A stretch of 64,000 nt of DNA, from NCBI GenBank assembly GCA_030674155.1, contig CM060318.1, forward strand, positions 67,900,221-67,964,220, read 5' to 3'. Position numbers and translations under genes: made by a program. This DNA is from Stramonita haemastoma (lineage: Eukaryota; Mollusca; Gastropoda; Neogastropoda; Muricidae). Within the stretch, counting starts at the first letter, position 1. Each line of letters opens with the position of its first letter. Under the pieces are notes generated by a model that was not told the DNA's origin, did no database searches, and worked only from the letters and a program-made list of their open reading frames with translations. Shown here in pieces: positions 24,343 through 37,707 of this stretch.

Positions 24343-26354
24343 ATGGAAGTCAACTGAGCACGCTGAGGTCCATTTTTCTGGCTACTGGAAAAGGTCGTCG
24401 TCCAAAGGTGCCTGTTGTAGAGATTTCCAATCATCTGCTGATTCAGTTATTGGTACTGAAGCAAGAGGGTGGGAAGACATTTGATGAAACAGCTTCATTT
24501 CTCAGTCAACTCATTCCGGATGCTGAACTTTCAAGGTCGCGGTATCTTCTCGTTAAGGCAGAAGAAAATGTACAACTTCTTCAGGATAAGTCACACAAAG
24601 AAAGATTTCTGTCTGAGCCAGTTCATGTTGAACAGCTGGGTCCACTGTTGCATGCAACTGGTGTAACCACCGAACAGTTACTTCAAGGACATCACCTTGA
24701 AACTTATGCACCCCCTACGTGTGGACTGTTAAAAGATGTCATTAATTTTAAAAATAGGAAGAGGAAAACAAACAGAGAATTGTGCCAGTGGTGGGAGCAG
24801 CTGACTGGAAATTCTGTGGAAGAGCCAACCATGTATAGAACAGCTGTAAAAATAACAAAAAAGGCAGCAAGGCTTGGTTCAAATGTCCACAGAGAAAAAG
24901 GACAAAAACTTTGGAAGGAATTTTTGGCTTCTGTGGCATTTCCTCCTACAAAGGATAGTATTTCACCAAGTGCACCAACTGTAGCTGAATCAAGTCTTTC
25001 GGCACATGCAGCTCCTTGTGCTTCATCATCCTCAGTGTCCTCTAGTGCTGTTACATCAGATTTACCCCAGCCTAGCTCTCTGACACCCGAGGCTCACAAA
25101 CTTAGTGCGGTAGTTAACCAGCTTGCAGCTGTCAGAAGGAAAGAACAGGCATTGAAAGAAGAGCTGTCTGTGATTAAGGAAAGTCTTCAAGTAGCAACAG
25201 AATTAAACAAAGAGTATTTTTCTGAGCTACAAAGTCTTAAAACAGAAAAAAAGCAAGAAGCAATTTTAGCTGAGGAAAAAAATTGCAGAAATTGAAAGAA
25301 TTAAGGAAGACCATTCCAAAATAACTGCTGCTCTTCAGGATGCTCAGAAAAAAGTACATTACTACAAAAAGCAGGGTCTAGAGAAAAAAATGAAACGTAG
25401 GGATTTCAAAATCTCCGAAATGAATAGACAGCTGGAAGGAACTTCTCGGCATTTGAAGAGGTACAAAGATCAAACAGCAGCAACTTCAAAGAAGCTGCGC
25501 ACTCTCAACCTCTCCCATGTTGCCTTAAAACGAAAGCACAAGCTGCTACAAGACAAGTACAATGAACTTGAAAAACAGCTAGCAAAGAAAGAAGGGGATT
25601 CTGATGCAGCCAAAGAGAAAGATATTCCAGTCATTCATCTAAAAAATGAGCTTGGACACTTCACACCAGAAGCCAAAATTTGCATCATGGCTTTGGTTGG
25701 TGAAAATGAGGTGCCTGCGCACAGATGTGGCAGCATCATTCAGACTGTGGTCAGTCAGCTTTGTGGAGCCAGAGTACCTGACAGCGACTTGCCATCCCAG
25801 CGCTCAGCACTGCGATTTGCTGATCAAGGCCATGTTATCAGCAAGTCACATGTTGCTGATATGTTGACCACCCATGACCTTTATGACCTGCATGTTGATG
25901 GAACGAGTAGAAGTGGGAAAAAATATGTCGGTCAACAAGTGACATCTAAAGAGGGGTCTTTCTCTTTGGGATTTGCTGCAGTGGCTACTGAAGATGCTTC
26001 CACTCTGGTAGATCTCAGTATTCAGATGCTAGAAGAGCTATCTGATCTTTTTCCTGAAGAGGAGGCCCAGGATTACTTTGTCCAGATGCTTAGCAACTTG
26101 TCTGGGGTGATGACTGACAGAGCAGCAGTGATGAAATCCTTTGGCAGAAATTTAGAAGCAGAACGCCAACATTTGCTTCAGACAGATGAGGGATTGGAAT
26201 TTCTCCACTGCAATGCCCATTTCCTGCTCGGTCTAGGATCACAGTGCAAAAAAGCTCTGGCTGCAGAAGAGAGAGAGAATGGTGAACCACTGGGGAGAGA
26301 TGCACAGACCGACTTCTTCAGTTTCAACAGGTTTACTGACTGCTCAGCATACAG
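24343..26354 (+). CDS. Transposase exon 2 (N-terminal region, coiled coil, catalytic core; one frameshift)
   Basis: This is the main exon of the element's transposase, expected to cut and join the element's ends in the nucleus. Residues encoded at 24343-24950 form a globular N-terminal region (ATGKGRRPKVPVVEISNH onward), followed by a Ser/Ala-rich linker and a coiled coil (about 25090-25620). The core contains LHVDGTS (Asp at 25897-25899), MTDRAAV (Asp at 26116-26118) and CNAH (Cys 26209, His 26218). This is the D...D...CxxH order seen in hAT/P-type RNase-H-fold transposases. At 25276-25282 an A run shifts the frame by +1. Removing one A joins the frames and makes the exon phase correct (2,011 bases) for both neighbours. 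The donor is 'acag|gtaata'. Confidence 0.88.
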
Positions 26355-26382
26355 GTAATAGACTAATAGGATCTGTTTCAGT

Positions 26383-26384
<2 letters not shown>

Positions 26385-26447
<63 letters not shown>

Positions 26448-26517
26448 GACACACACACACACACAGTGACACACACACACACACTTTTGACTTTGACACA
26501 CACACACACACTTTTGA

Positions 26518-26592
<75 letters not shown>
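26385..26592 (+). repeat. (CA)n microsatellite with (ACTTTTGACTTT) interruptions
   Basis: It lies in transposase intron 2 (26355-27175). CA blocks are broken by two 'cttttgacttt' elements and 'agtgac' units. A GT/GA repeat at 26801-26915 is in the same intron. Confidence 0.95.
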
Positions 26593-26593
<1 letters not shown>

Positions 26594-26796
26594 ATGCACA
26601 TGTAAAATATGCTTTATAAAGTTTCATTGTTCCTGAAATTTTCTTCCAAAAAGGACAAAACTAAAAACTTCAATCACCTAAAAAAGACAAAATAAGAAAA
26701 TTAAAGTAATGAGAAGTTGTAATACATACTAGTACTAACTACTGTATATGTAGCAGAGCAAATGCAAAAATATGATTCATTATACATGCATGTGTG

Positions 26797-26890
<94 letters not shown>

Positions 26891-27175
26891 TAGAGAGAGA
26901 GTGTGTGTGTGTGAGAGTGTGTGTTTTCAAGTGTATGGCACATTGCATAAGCAATTCATTTGCTTTTTCTCTTCAAGTTCAAGTCACCCATCTTTAAAAA
27001 AATATGAGCAAAGAAAATTTTTTTAAGAAAATAAAAAGTCACTGTGTGTGTGTGCATGTGCGTGCGTGTGTGTATGCTCATATATTCATTCATGATTATT
27101 ATTATAGGCAAAGCAATCAATATATCTGATCAAACTTCAGAGGCAACAAAACAAGTACACTGTTTATTATTGTAG

Positions 27176-27486
27176 GTATATCTGGATGGTTTGTGACTGT
27201 CTCGGCCCACGAGGAGATGACAAGTTTGGATGCAGGGATTCTTGGGAGGCCTACTGTCTGATGGTTGAAAGGCCCTCCACTGTGACCAGCTTCAGGGAGA
27301 ATAGGTTTAATAACCTCTTTCAGGCAGCAGCCAGCCTTCACTACCATCGAGAAGATATCCAGGAATGTCTGAGCACCTACATGACCCGCAAAAACAAGAA
27401 GATAGAGAGCGTGTTGGCAGACTGCAGGAGTGATAGGATAGACTGTCATCTCATTGCCCTTGGTCTGCTTTATTTCAAGATAACAG
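27176..27486 (+). CDS. Transposase exon 3
   Basis: The acceptor 'ttgtag|g' completes an Arg codon and the frame is open throughout: YIWMVCDCLGPRGDDKFGC, then SWEAYCLMVERP and on to LGLLYFKITG. Ends in donor 'acag|gtcagt', leaving one base. The length (311) fits the phases of exons 2 and 4. It probably encodes the insertion/helical part between the CxxH motif and the last acidic catalytic residue. Confidence 0.85.
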
Positions 27487-27723
27487 GTCAGTGAAGAAGT
27501 GTGACTTGTACATGAAGAATAGATCTATATATGATAAATAAAGCTGTTAACTCAATAACTGGGTCTGTAGTCTACAATTGTATAAAGTTGAATGATCTAA
27601 ACAAACAAATATTTCTTTCAGCTCAAACATCAAGAAATACACTGATAGCATTGTTTTCAAAAAACAACAACATATTTTTCTTGACTCTGCATACATTTTT
27701 CTCTTCCCTTCAGTTTTCTGTGT

Positions 27724-27900
<177 letters not shown>

Positions 27901-28212
27901 GGATTTGTTATGTTATATTTTCTTGTTAAGCATTCGAATTTGTGTATTATGTGAAAAAAAAACTGTTTGAAGAAAAGAAAGCAATGCCAAGAAATTTGTC
28001 TGTCAGTCCTCTTCCAATAATAGATATAAATAGTCACCAGAGGCATACTGAAGTAATGAAGATAAATAAATTTTACACAGCATATTTTTCTACTATAAGA
28101 ATATGGACAATTGTTATTTGTAGCACATCTCTGTAAATAGTATTACTATGTATATGTCCAGTGTTCATTCTGCCAAAATTTCTGAAAGTTTCATTTTGTG
28201 TATTGCTTCCAG

Positions 28213-29566
28213 GGCCCTACTGGTGTCTTCTTGGCGCGAACGTGCACTATCTGGACTTCTACCTGTATGTGGAACAGCTACACATGACCTTGCTGGGATG
28301 GCAACAGGATGCTTCATCCATATTTGATGCTGACCTACAGGTTTTTCCAGATATTGCATTTCCGCACAATGCAGACATCTTGCAGTCTTTACTAGCTGTT
28401 AGTGAACAGAAGAAAGACGCAGTTTAAAAGCAGTTGTCGAAAAGATCTGCCAGAGCTTAGTGGAAGTCACTGAGCGCCAGCTGGCTGATTTTCTGCCTGG
28501 TGGAAAATACTTTGGCATCCAAGATGAAGAGAAAAGGAAACGGCTTCAGCATTCCCATGTCACCAACCTGGTTAGTGAGGAGTGTTTCGCAGACATGGAC
28601 TTTTCTCTTTTCAAACGTAGGAATGCCAGTGTTCACCACACTCCACAGTCAACCTTCTGAAGAGGAACAAGTCCGTGTCTGCCTGGCTGTCAAAGAAGAC
28701 TCCCGAAGAGCAAGTTGAGCTGCTTAAAATGTCAACGAAGAAAGCTCCTTCTCTTAGACAGAAGCACAACCAGATGGAAAAGGATGCTGTGAAGAAAAGA
28801 CAGACCATTCTGGAAGCAGCTAGGCAACAAAGAGACTTGGCCCAAGAAAGAAAAAACACCCAAAAAAGGGAAATTGTGGAAAATCTTCGACCTCACAGCG
28901 GGCCATGTGCATCAGTTGAAGAAGTGCATCGTCTCTGGAAATGTACACTTCTAAAAAAAATCTGAAAAAGGCACTGAGGGCAGAGATCTTGTTCCAGAAA
29001 ATCATCCTGGAAAAAAAGTCAGAACATCTGAAAGTTTCTGGAACAGTCCTCATGCTGACCAATCATCTTCTCCAGTTCTTTGGGGGGGAAAAAATTGGAA
29101 GGCTTGCCACCACTTCAAGTCCAGGCACGTCACCAAAGCAAGGGCCCCCGCAAAGAAGTGCAGGACAGTGACACAGAGTCTGACTCTGTGTGGGAGGATG
29201 ACAGTGATGAGGCTGTATCTGAGGAAACAACTACCACTTCTGCAAATACAGCTTCAAGCAAGAGGGAGAGATTGTTGCTGTATTCTATGATGAAGACTTT
29301 TTTATAGGAGAAGTCGTGTCATGTATAAGCGAAAGTGAAGGGATCATTAGCTTCATGCTAAAAGCTGAGGGCTCACAGGGAGAACCAGTATACCGTTGGC
29401 CCGGCGACCAGATGCTTGGCCCATCTCCTCTACCTTCATTTTTGCAGAAGGTCTATCTTTGGCACCATCTTCATCATCAGGCAGATCTTCCATAGTGGAA
29501 ACACCAAAAAATCTGCCCCAAAGATACCAGGCCTTCAAAAAATACCTGCAGGGACAACAGCAGTGA
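28213..29566 (+). CDS. Transposase exon 4 (C-terminal region; several frameshifts)
   Basis: The acceptor 'cttccag|gg' completes Gly, giving TGPYWCLLGANVHYLDFYL and VEQLHMTLLGWQQD. The Glu in YVEQL is a candidate last catalytic residue (inference). As assembled, this frame stops at 28425-28427. Protein-like sequence continues in other frames: LKAVVEKICQSL (to 28659), LLKRNKSVSAWLSKKTPE (to about 28935), MYTSKKNLKKALRAEIL (to about 29075), DSDTESDSVWEDDSDEAVS (to about 29265), AVFYDEDFFIGEVV... (to about 29445) and ETPKNLPQRYQAFKKYLQ, ending at a stop at 29564-29566. The AVFYDEDFFIGEVV...YRWPGDQ part looks like an SH3/Tudor-type fold. Six or so one-base shifts but no internal nonsense codon in the joined frames were seen. 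Boundaries of the last segments are uncertain. Confidence 0.65.
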
Positions 29567-30497
29567 GCTCCCCAAAACCTGATATGAACCTGTCTCTGTC
29601 CTTTACTACCCCTCTGTAAGTGAGCATATATCTTGTTCTGGGATTATTATATCACAACATATTAAAAATATGCAAAGTAAGAGTAATTTACTATTAAGAT
29701 ATAAGTTAGAATGATTGTTGCTCATTTTCTAAGCATATTTTGATAAAATTTGATGTTTCATAACATTTCTCTAGAATGTTCGCCTCATTTTGGGGGCATT
29801 TGGCGGCCATTTTGAATCCAAAATTACATTATGTAATGGATGAAAACATTCAACAAATGCATTTTTTAATAGCATATACAACCATGTTTTACATAACCAA
29901 ATTTCAAGTCAATATCTCTACAGGTTCAAAAGTTATTGACAAAAAATCTACTGTGTACTGTATTTTGGTCCGTCGCAGGGCATTTTAAGGTTTTTAGCTA
30001 AATCAGACCCCAATATTTGAAGCATTTGGTCTAGTACAGCCCTAGAAAAAATTGGGCATGGTCTATATGAACGTATCTTTTCAACAATGTAAAAAAGTAA
30101 CCATAAGATGCCATCTCATCCTTCCTGTTGGACCTCAAACATGGCCAATCGTGCAATTTGAGCAGACTGCCAATCGCACGATTAGGCATTTTCAACATAG
30201 TATATCTTTTTCCCCCTTCAAGATAGAGAGTTGATGTTTCTTGTAGGGATTATCAGTGTTACAGACATTGTATATAGAAATGTGTAGGAATATGATTACA
30301 AGTGCTTTGCACAATAGGCCCTTTCAAAGTATGGCTTTCGTATTGTGAAAACACCCGGAAAATGTTATGTCATCTTTGGACATCAATAACTTTTGAAAGA
30401 AAAAAGATAGAGACTTAATTTTTTTTTTATTGTGTTTGTTTTAAAAAGTTCTTTTCAAAAATATCAGTTTCATGCATGTATATGCTATAAAAAATTT

Positions 30498-30512
30498 GGC
30501 TGCCGCTACCTA
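30498..30512 (+). repeat. Right terminal inverted repeat, 15 bp
   Basis: ggctgccgctaccta, exact reverse complement of 22352-22366. Confidence 0.95.
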
Positions 30513-30519
30513 ATAAAAA
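30513..30519 (+). repeat. Target-site duplication, right (ataaaaa)
   Basis: Second copy of the 7-base target sequence. From here copy A is again collinear with copy B (38955 onward). Confidence 0.93.
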
Positions 30520-31993
30520 TGATGATTTAACTGTTTTCTTTACTCTGGACTTTACTTTTTGTTTGGCTTATGCAGGCATAATTTGATAGACTTGACTGAG
30601 TATCTGATTAGTATGAAAATAGTTGATTTGTTTCGCTGTATGTATTATTATTGAAATTGAAAAAGTATGTCAGGTGCAGAATTCATGTAAACAGATTGGT
30701 CAGATGACTCAAAAAGTATCATGATAATTGATGATTTTTGTAGTACAGGTTGAATTGGTACAAATATTATATATGATACAGTTTTTCATTGCATCTAATT
30801 TGTGTGATCCCGGAATTAAAGTTATCTCTTGTTTTTTGTTTGGTTTTGAGGATATTTTGATTAAATCTCATCTGAAACATTACTGGTTCATTTTTTGTAT
30901 TACTATTAGTATAACAGTATAAGCTGTAAAGTTCTGCAACACAGTATAAGCTCTCTGATGGCATGAATCTTGAAATGATGATTGGGGTTCATTCTTTTAT
31001 CCTTAGATGTGTAATGCTTTGCTCATGACCTTAAAAAATTATCTGTTTTGAGGTAATAAAATATTTTGATATGGAAAAAGCTTTGTAGAAGTTAGAACTT
31101 TTCTTATTTACTTTAGTGCATAAGCCTTGTACTGTTGTAGGCTATACTATAATGAAATGGACCTAGTTATTTAAACCGAATGCACAACAAAGGCACTGGA
31201 TGTTTAAAAAAAAAGCATACCAGTGTAACATTAACCTCAAAAAAGGAAATCAAATAAATAGGTTTTGTAACGTTTTCATAAGGTCACTTTTAATTTTATC
31301 ATTTGGCCGGTGTTGACTGTTGATGTGTTGTTGTGAACCTGTAGAACTTTGTTTCAGTTTACTCAGTTACTGAAAGATTTGTGTTAAGTGCTATTTACAA
31401 GCCTAATAGTACTATAGTAATAGTACTACCATTATTGTTTCTTTACAAAAGAGGTTAAGGTGTCATTTTCATTGTTTGTTTTTGTGTGTTGCTGCTTGAT
31501 TTTATAGACATTTTGTTTAGTTTGTGGGAGTTTGATTTTTTGGTCATTGTTATATTATTAGATTGATTGTTGTATGTTATTGATAGTATTGTCTGTTGGT
31601 TTTATATTAAGTTTATTAACTTAACAAAAAGAAACTTAAGACTAAGGTTAAGATTGTAAGAGGTTTGGTTATCAATTTCTTTTGCTGATTCATAACTAAC
31701 AAGCAGGTTTTTAATGAAATTATAATATTCTGTTCATTTTGTGTCTGGATCTAGGCCTGTAAAGCTTTTCCTAGCTGACAATGGAAACCTTACGAATTAG
31801 TAATAAAACTATTATAAATATTTATGATTGTCAATTTCTGTCTCTTAGTCTTTTTCAGTAAATCATTAATTGCCTTTCTCAGTTTCTGGTAATATTCATG
31901 TATTTTTGATTGGACTGTTTTATGAATATTGACAGTCGTTTTCTCCCTCTTGAGTCCATGTTATGTGTACTAAATGTGTGTCAGTGTGTGTGT

Positions 31994-32071
<78 letters not shown>

Positions 32072-32260
32072 GCATACTCATGATACTGCATCAATCCATC
32101 ATGTGCATGTGTCTCCAATGTGACTTAAAGTCTTAAGATAAAAAAAGAGATGCAATTTTTAAAATATCGAAACAGTAAACATGTCCTCCTTTGCTTCATA
32201 CCATTAACATTCAAATTGTACATATATCTTATATATGAGAAACATTACATTTCTTTGCAG
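30520..32260. other. unk: unk intron 2, right part (copy A)
   Basis: AT-rich intron sequence collinear with 38955-40674. (GT)n at 31980-32068 precedes the acceptor 'ctttgcag'. No gene is seen. Confidence 0.7.
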
Positions 32261-32571
32261 GTGTCCATTTTTGCATCGCACTGCCGGCGACACAGAGCGG
32301 CGATACCATCTGCGGTATTACAAGACAGGAACGTGTGTTTATGAAACTGACTCTCGGGGAAACTGTGTAAAGAACGGACCTCATTGTGCCTTTGCTCATG
32401 GGGCGAGTGACCTTCGCCCTCCAGTCTTTGATAAAAGCGAAGTCCAAGGAATCGAGTTGTTAGAGCAAGCCCAGGACTCTTGTATGCTGAGTACTACCCC
32501 AACATCATCGTCAAGTTCTAGTTCAGTCATGGAAAAAGAGAAAAACCCTGCAGACGACCCTCAATGGAATG
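32261..32571 (+). CDS. unk: unkempt exon 3 (copy A)
   Basis: The exon is the same as 40675-40985 and is open throughout: CPFLHRTAGDTERRYHLRYY, finger 3 (CVYETDSRGNCVKNGPHCAFAH) and a Ser-rich segment, ending QWN plus one base. Acceptor and donor are intact. No further unk exon follows before the gap, as expected for a contig end. Confidence 0.93.
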
Positions 32572-33376
<805 letters not shown>

Positions 33377-33476
33377 NNNNNNNNNNNNNNNNNNNNNNNN
33401 NNNNNNNNNNNNNNNNNNNNNNNNNNNNNNNNNNNNNNNNNNNNNNNNNNNNNNNNNNNNNNNNNNNNNNNNNNNN
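33377..33476. other. Assembly gap, 100 N
   Basis: A run of exactly 100 N, a conventional size for a scaffold join of unknown length. The sequences on its two sides are the end of copy A and the start of copy B. Confidence 0.99.
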
Positions 33477-33576
33477 CCTGAGGAAACATGACTGTGTGTA
33501 AAACCAAACCTTGTGGAGTATCTGATGGATACTTACACCTTGTTGAGGCAAGCCCCCCCCCCCCCCCCCCCCCCCC

Positions 33577-34663
33577 TCTCTCTCTCCCTGAAAAAGGTTT
33601 TATTGTTTTTGTTGTTTTTGTTATTTTATTGATATGTTATGTTGTTTTGTTTGTTTGTTTGTTTGTTTTAACTGTCACTGACTTACTTTAAGGCAAGACA
33701 CAAAAAAAATGTAAGATAATTATGGACAAATACTTTTCTAAATCCTAAACGTACTTCAAATAAACTTTAGTTTGAAATACGAAATATACTATGGTTCCGA
33801 TGAGTTAATAAATACTGATCTATAAATATGGGCAATTTCTTATTTCCAATGATTCATCACGCCATTCATGAACTGAATCAGTGCCAATCCAATCATGTAG
33901 TTTATAGCCCCACCTCCACACAGGCCACACCAGGGCCGTCACCTCGTCAGATTTAAAATTCAGATCAAAACCGTGCAACTATATACAAATTAAAACAGAA
34001 TATAAAACCAACTTGATTGTCCTTGCTTGTATCGACACCCTGGTCAACCATAAGGGTCAGCCCAGGACGGGCACCGCGTTGTGGGAAAACACACATCGAT
34101 CACACATAAAACAAGATAAAACCAAAACCAGATTCCTTAAAACAACCTTGCCCTTAGAAACTGACTATACCACTTTCACTCATAATTATCAGACGGAAAA
34201 AGCCCGATTCTCTCAGGAAGTTAAAAATGATGTCGATGGAACATCCCGAAAAAGGATCTTTTGGGTGTCTGCGGTAAAATGCTTGTGCCTATTATCCTGA
34301 ACATCCCGACAGTCCAGGAGCAGATGCTTGATGGTTACCCGCACATCACAAGTCACACACCATGAAATCAGTTATTCTGAAATCAGTTCAAGTGTGTAGA
34401 AGCAAATGATAAAGCTTTACTGTTTTATTTTATGTAGGCCTAATTCTTTTAGGCATATACATTACAGGTCTACATATCAACGGAAATTATCAAGCTTAGT
34501 TATAGAATTGGAAGTATACAATAATACAGTACATTATTCTAAAATTCATTTCAGAGCACTTACCAAAGCCAAAACAACATCAACAACACAGCAACAACAC
34601 GCTCACACACACACGCGCGTGCACACAGTTATGTACGCACGCACGCACGCAGCATGTACACAT

Positions 34664-34706
<43 letters not shown>

Positions 34707-34724
34707 CGTACTTGCGCGCGCGCG

Positions 34725-34805
<81 letters not shown>

Positions 34806-35290
34806 CTTCTTATCGATTCCAAAGTTTTCTCGAGAGTTCAAATTTCAATACCTGCATACATTTTTTTTGTTACTACAACACCAATACCCTCTTGTTCGAT
34901 AATTTGTTTTCAAGTCCTAGACACATTATAAGCTTAATGTATCGTTTTCGCTTAAACGCTCTCTGTACGAAATATTGCTGAAACATTAAATGTTAATGTG
35001 GTGTACAAATCACATTGAATCATTTACTCGTGCACTACCCATTTGCAGGGCGCTTGGTTTTACAAAAAAAATGAGCCATTGTCATCTCTCAAACAGCCCG
35101 TTTTCTCTAGAGCACATTTTTAAAAATGATTTTTCACTTCTTTGCGATTTTTCTGTTTGTCTTCACATTAGTCAAGTTGGGATCTACCTTTGACTGTTGT
35201 TAGCTGTTCCTGTAGTTAATTTAAATCTTCTTATGTTACACTGGAAATGTTCTTTATTATCTTAGTAGTTAAAAAAAGATTATCACACAC
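33577..35290. other. Noncoding sequence upstream of unk (copy B)
   Basis: Counterpart of 17460-19495. It holds the empty SINE-A site 'aataatacagt' at 34520-34530 and a CGCA/GC/CA microsatellite at 34611-34803. No gene is seen. Confidence 0.6.
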
Positions 35291-35312
35291 ACGCACGCAC
35301 GTACGCACGCAT

Positions 35313-35378
<66 letters not shown>

Positions 35379-35402
35379 GCACGCACACACACACACACGC
35401 AC

Positions 35403-35477
<75 letters not shown>
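35291..35477 (+). repeat. (CA)n and (CT)n microsatellites
   Basis: CA with CGCA variants to 35403, then CT to 35477 with one break. Confidence 0.95.
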
Positions 35478-36159
35478 AGAGAGAGTTTTTGTTTGTTTTT
35501 TTGTACTCAAATCAAATTCTTCATTGATTCTTACTTCATATTTTCGTTTTTGAATGAGTGCCTTTTTATAACATTACCTTAATATTGTATCTCTGTCTTA
35601 TTTCTTACCTGTTGTTGTTGCTCTTTCTCACCCTTTATCAAAATCTTATGTTTTATGGGACATATTTTGATGATAGATGGTGGTGGATTGATGTTTTCAG
35701 TCATCTAACCTCATCATATTCTTATGTTTGATCTATAATCATTGCGCCTTTTTTTGTTTTGTTTTTTGTTTGTTTGTTTTTGTTTTGTTTTGTTTTGTTG
35801 TTGTTGTTGTTGGTTTTTTTGTTTTGTTTTGTTTCTTTGTTTGTTTGTTTGCTTGTTTATTATTCAAATCAAAATCATCATTGATTCTTACTTCTTATTT
35901 TCGTTTCTGAATGAGTGCCTTTTTTATAAGATTACCTTAATATTGTATCTCTGTCTTATTTCTTACCTGTTGTTTAATACTTGGTATGGTTTGCTCTTGG
36001 TAATTGGATCATTATAATTGTTCTTGTTTTAGTTGAGGCTGTCTTTTTATCTTGATGTTATCCCTGAAAGGGGCGGGGACTGGATGTAAAAAAGCACACG
36101 AGTGCTTATCTATTATCCTCGAATAAAAGAATTTTGCCTTGCCTTGCCTTGCCTTGCCT

Positions 36160-36165
<6 letters not shown>
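35478..36165 (+). repeat. Repeat R1, copy B-specific insertion, inverted relative to 10543-11900
   Basis: The segment is absent from copy A, where one CT tract leads straight into 'aacattaactctcgaac'. Its reverse complement matches the R1 units ('ggtggtggattgatgttttc', 'gaatgagtgcctttttat', 'caatattaag'-type). It ends with 'ggggactggatgtaaaaaag', a GCAC-GTGC hairpin, 'cctcgaataaaagaa' and (CCTTG)5. Confidence 0.8.

Positions 36166-36241
<76 letters not shown>
36166..36241 (+). repeat. (CT)n microsatellite
   Basis: CT repeat between R1 and the SINE-B fragments. Confidence 0.95.
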
Positions 36242-36269
36242 CTAACATTAACTCTCGAACTTTCGAGAA

Positions 36270-36645
36270 AAGAACGCACTCAGAACATCTTTCGCACACG
36301 TTAAATCCTGTTCCGTTGGGAACAGATGACAAGATTTTAAAAACTGCATACGCACGGGGACTGGATGTAAAAAACATGAGTGCTTATTTCATTATCCTAG
36401 ATATAAAAGATTAAATAAATAAATAGATAAATAAATAGATAAATAAATATATATATAAATAAATAAGAACATCTTGTGAACACGTTAAATCCTGTTCCGC
36501 TTTTCGTAAGAGAAGGCCATTGTGTGCCGATGGGAACAGATGACAAAATTTACAAAACTGCATTCACATGGGGACTGGATGCATAAAAAAGCACATGAGT
36601 GCTCATTCCATTGTCCTCGATATAAAGGAATAAATAAATAAATAA
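36270..36645 (+). repeat. Two 5'-truncated SINE-B fragments (copy B)
   Basis: Counterpart of 19682-20065 with the same landmarks and minor length changes in the AT-rich spacers. Confidence 0.75.
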
Positions 36646-36717
36646 AATTTTAAACTCGGTCTTCCTTTTTTTTCCTATCGTCTAATATCACTCAAGTGGA
36701 AAGACGTTAAATTGAAG

Positions 36718-36786
<69 letters not shown>

Positions 36787-37259
36787 TCCAATACATGAAC
36801 AAGAAATGATGAGAGCTGGGCATAATACTCATTACATGAGCAGTGTCGAGTCTGCTCGCGAGAAGAGTGATTAGCACAAATCGGAAGGTATCACCTAATC
36901 ATCATCATCATCATCATCATCATTTTTTTTTTTTTTTTTTTTTACTTAAAAGATAGGCCTAAGGAGCCTGTCACCTCTCCTGAACTTACACAATGCCAGG
37001 TGTACATTCCTGAGTTCCGTCATTCAGTTTTCTAAATTTAACAAGCTCAGAATATGTCACCATCAAATGAAAGCGAATGACACATATCTAGCCAGTTATA
37101 GTTTGGTTTGTTACCATGATTATCACTTCTGATTCACAGCGAAGTCCACCTGTAACAGTGTTTAGTCGCATGACATTTTTGGTCTTTGGAATTTTGGAAA
37201 TTCTGGAGAAATCAAAACAATAATACTCCAGAATGGGGAAGCCCCTACCATGTGACTCT
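36646..37259. other. Noncoding sequence upstream of unk with CA repeat (copy B)
   Basis: (CA)n at 36719-36783 and a TCA/poly-T stretch at 36898-36944. No gene is seen. Confidence 0.6.
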
Positions 37260-37335
37260 TACTGGCCAATCAGTGAACGATTACTTGCTCCTTGCGCAAA
37301 GTAGGCTGCGCAGAATGTGCTGATTGACAACAAAA
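37260..37335 (+). promoter_or_regulatory. unk: Candidate unk proximal promoter / 5' UTR
   Basis: CCAAT box at 37266-37270 within 'ggccaatcag', followed by 'tgcgcaaagtaggctgcgca' and the start codon at 37336. The transcription start cannot be fixed from sequence. Confidence 0.3.
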
Positions 37336-37391
37336 ATGCCGTCAGAAGCACCGTTACATGGAACACAAACTGAAAAACCACAGCATTATAT
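37336..37391 (+). CDS. unk: unkempt exon 1
   Basis: MPSEAPLHGTQTEKPQHY plus two bases. Together with exon 2 it gives EKPQHYMYLKEF, matching the conserved UNK N-terminus. The intron to exon 2 is only 106 bases. Confidence 0.87.
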
Positions 37392-37497
37392 GTGAGTTTA
37401 GTGTTTCGACTGTTATCAGAATACCGAATAACTCATGAAAGATGCATTGAGTATTTATTTCGACACTGTCATATGGATGTTCTCTGTCTGCTTGCAG

Positions 37498-37707
37498 GTA
37501 TTTGAAGGAGTTTCGCACACAGCAGTGTCCATTCTTCGTTCAGCACAAGTGCACCCAACATCGACCGTTCACATGCTTTCATTGGCATTTTCTGAATCAG
37601 CGTCGTCGTCGTCCTGTTAAGAAACGTGACGGAACTTTCAGTTACAGCCCGGATATTTATTGTACGAAATACGACGAGGCGAGTGGAGTCTGTCCGGACG
37701 GTGACGA
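37498..37707 (+). CDS. unk: unkempt exon 2 (CCCH fingers 1 and start of 2)
   Basis: Intact 210-base exon: YLKEFRTQQCPFFVQHKC, finger 1 closing with CFHWH, a basic NQRRRRPVKKRDGTF linker, and finger 2 start YCTKYDEASGVCPDGDE. The third C at 37648-37650 keeps the frame that copy A loses. Acceptor 'cttgcag', donor 'ga|gtaagt'. Confidence 0.96.

Noticed and set aside
27117..27449. Minus-strand 110-codon frame opposite transposase exon 3
   Set aside because: It is the antisense shadow of a coding exon whose + strand frame and splice sites fit.
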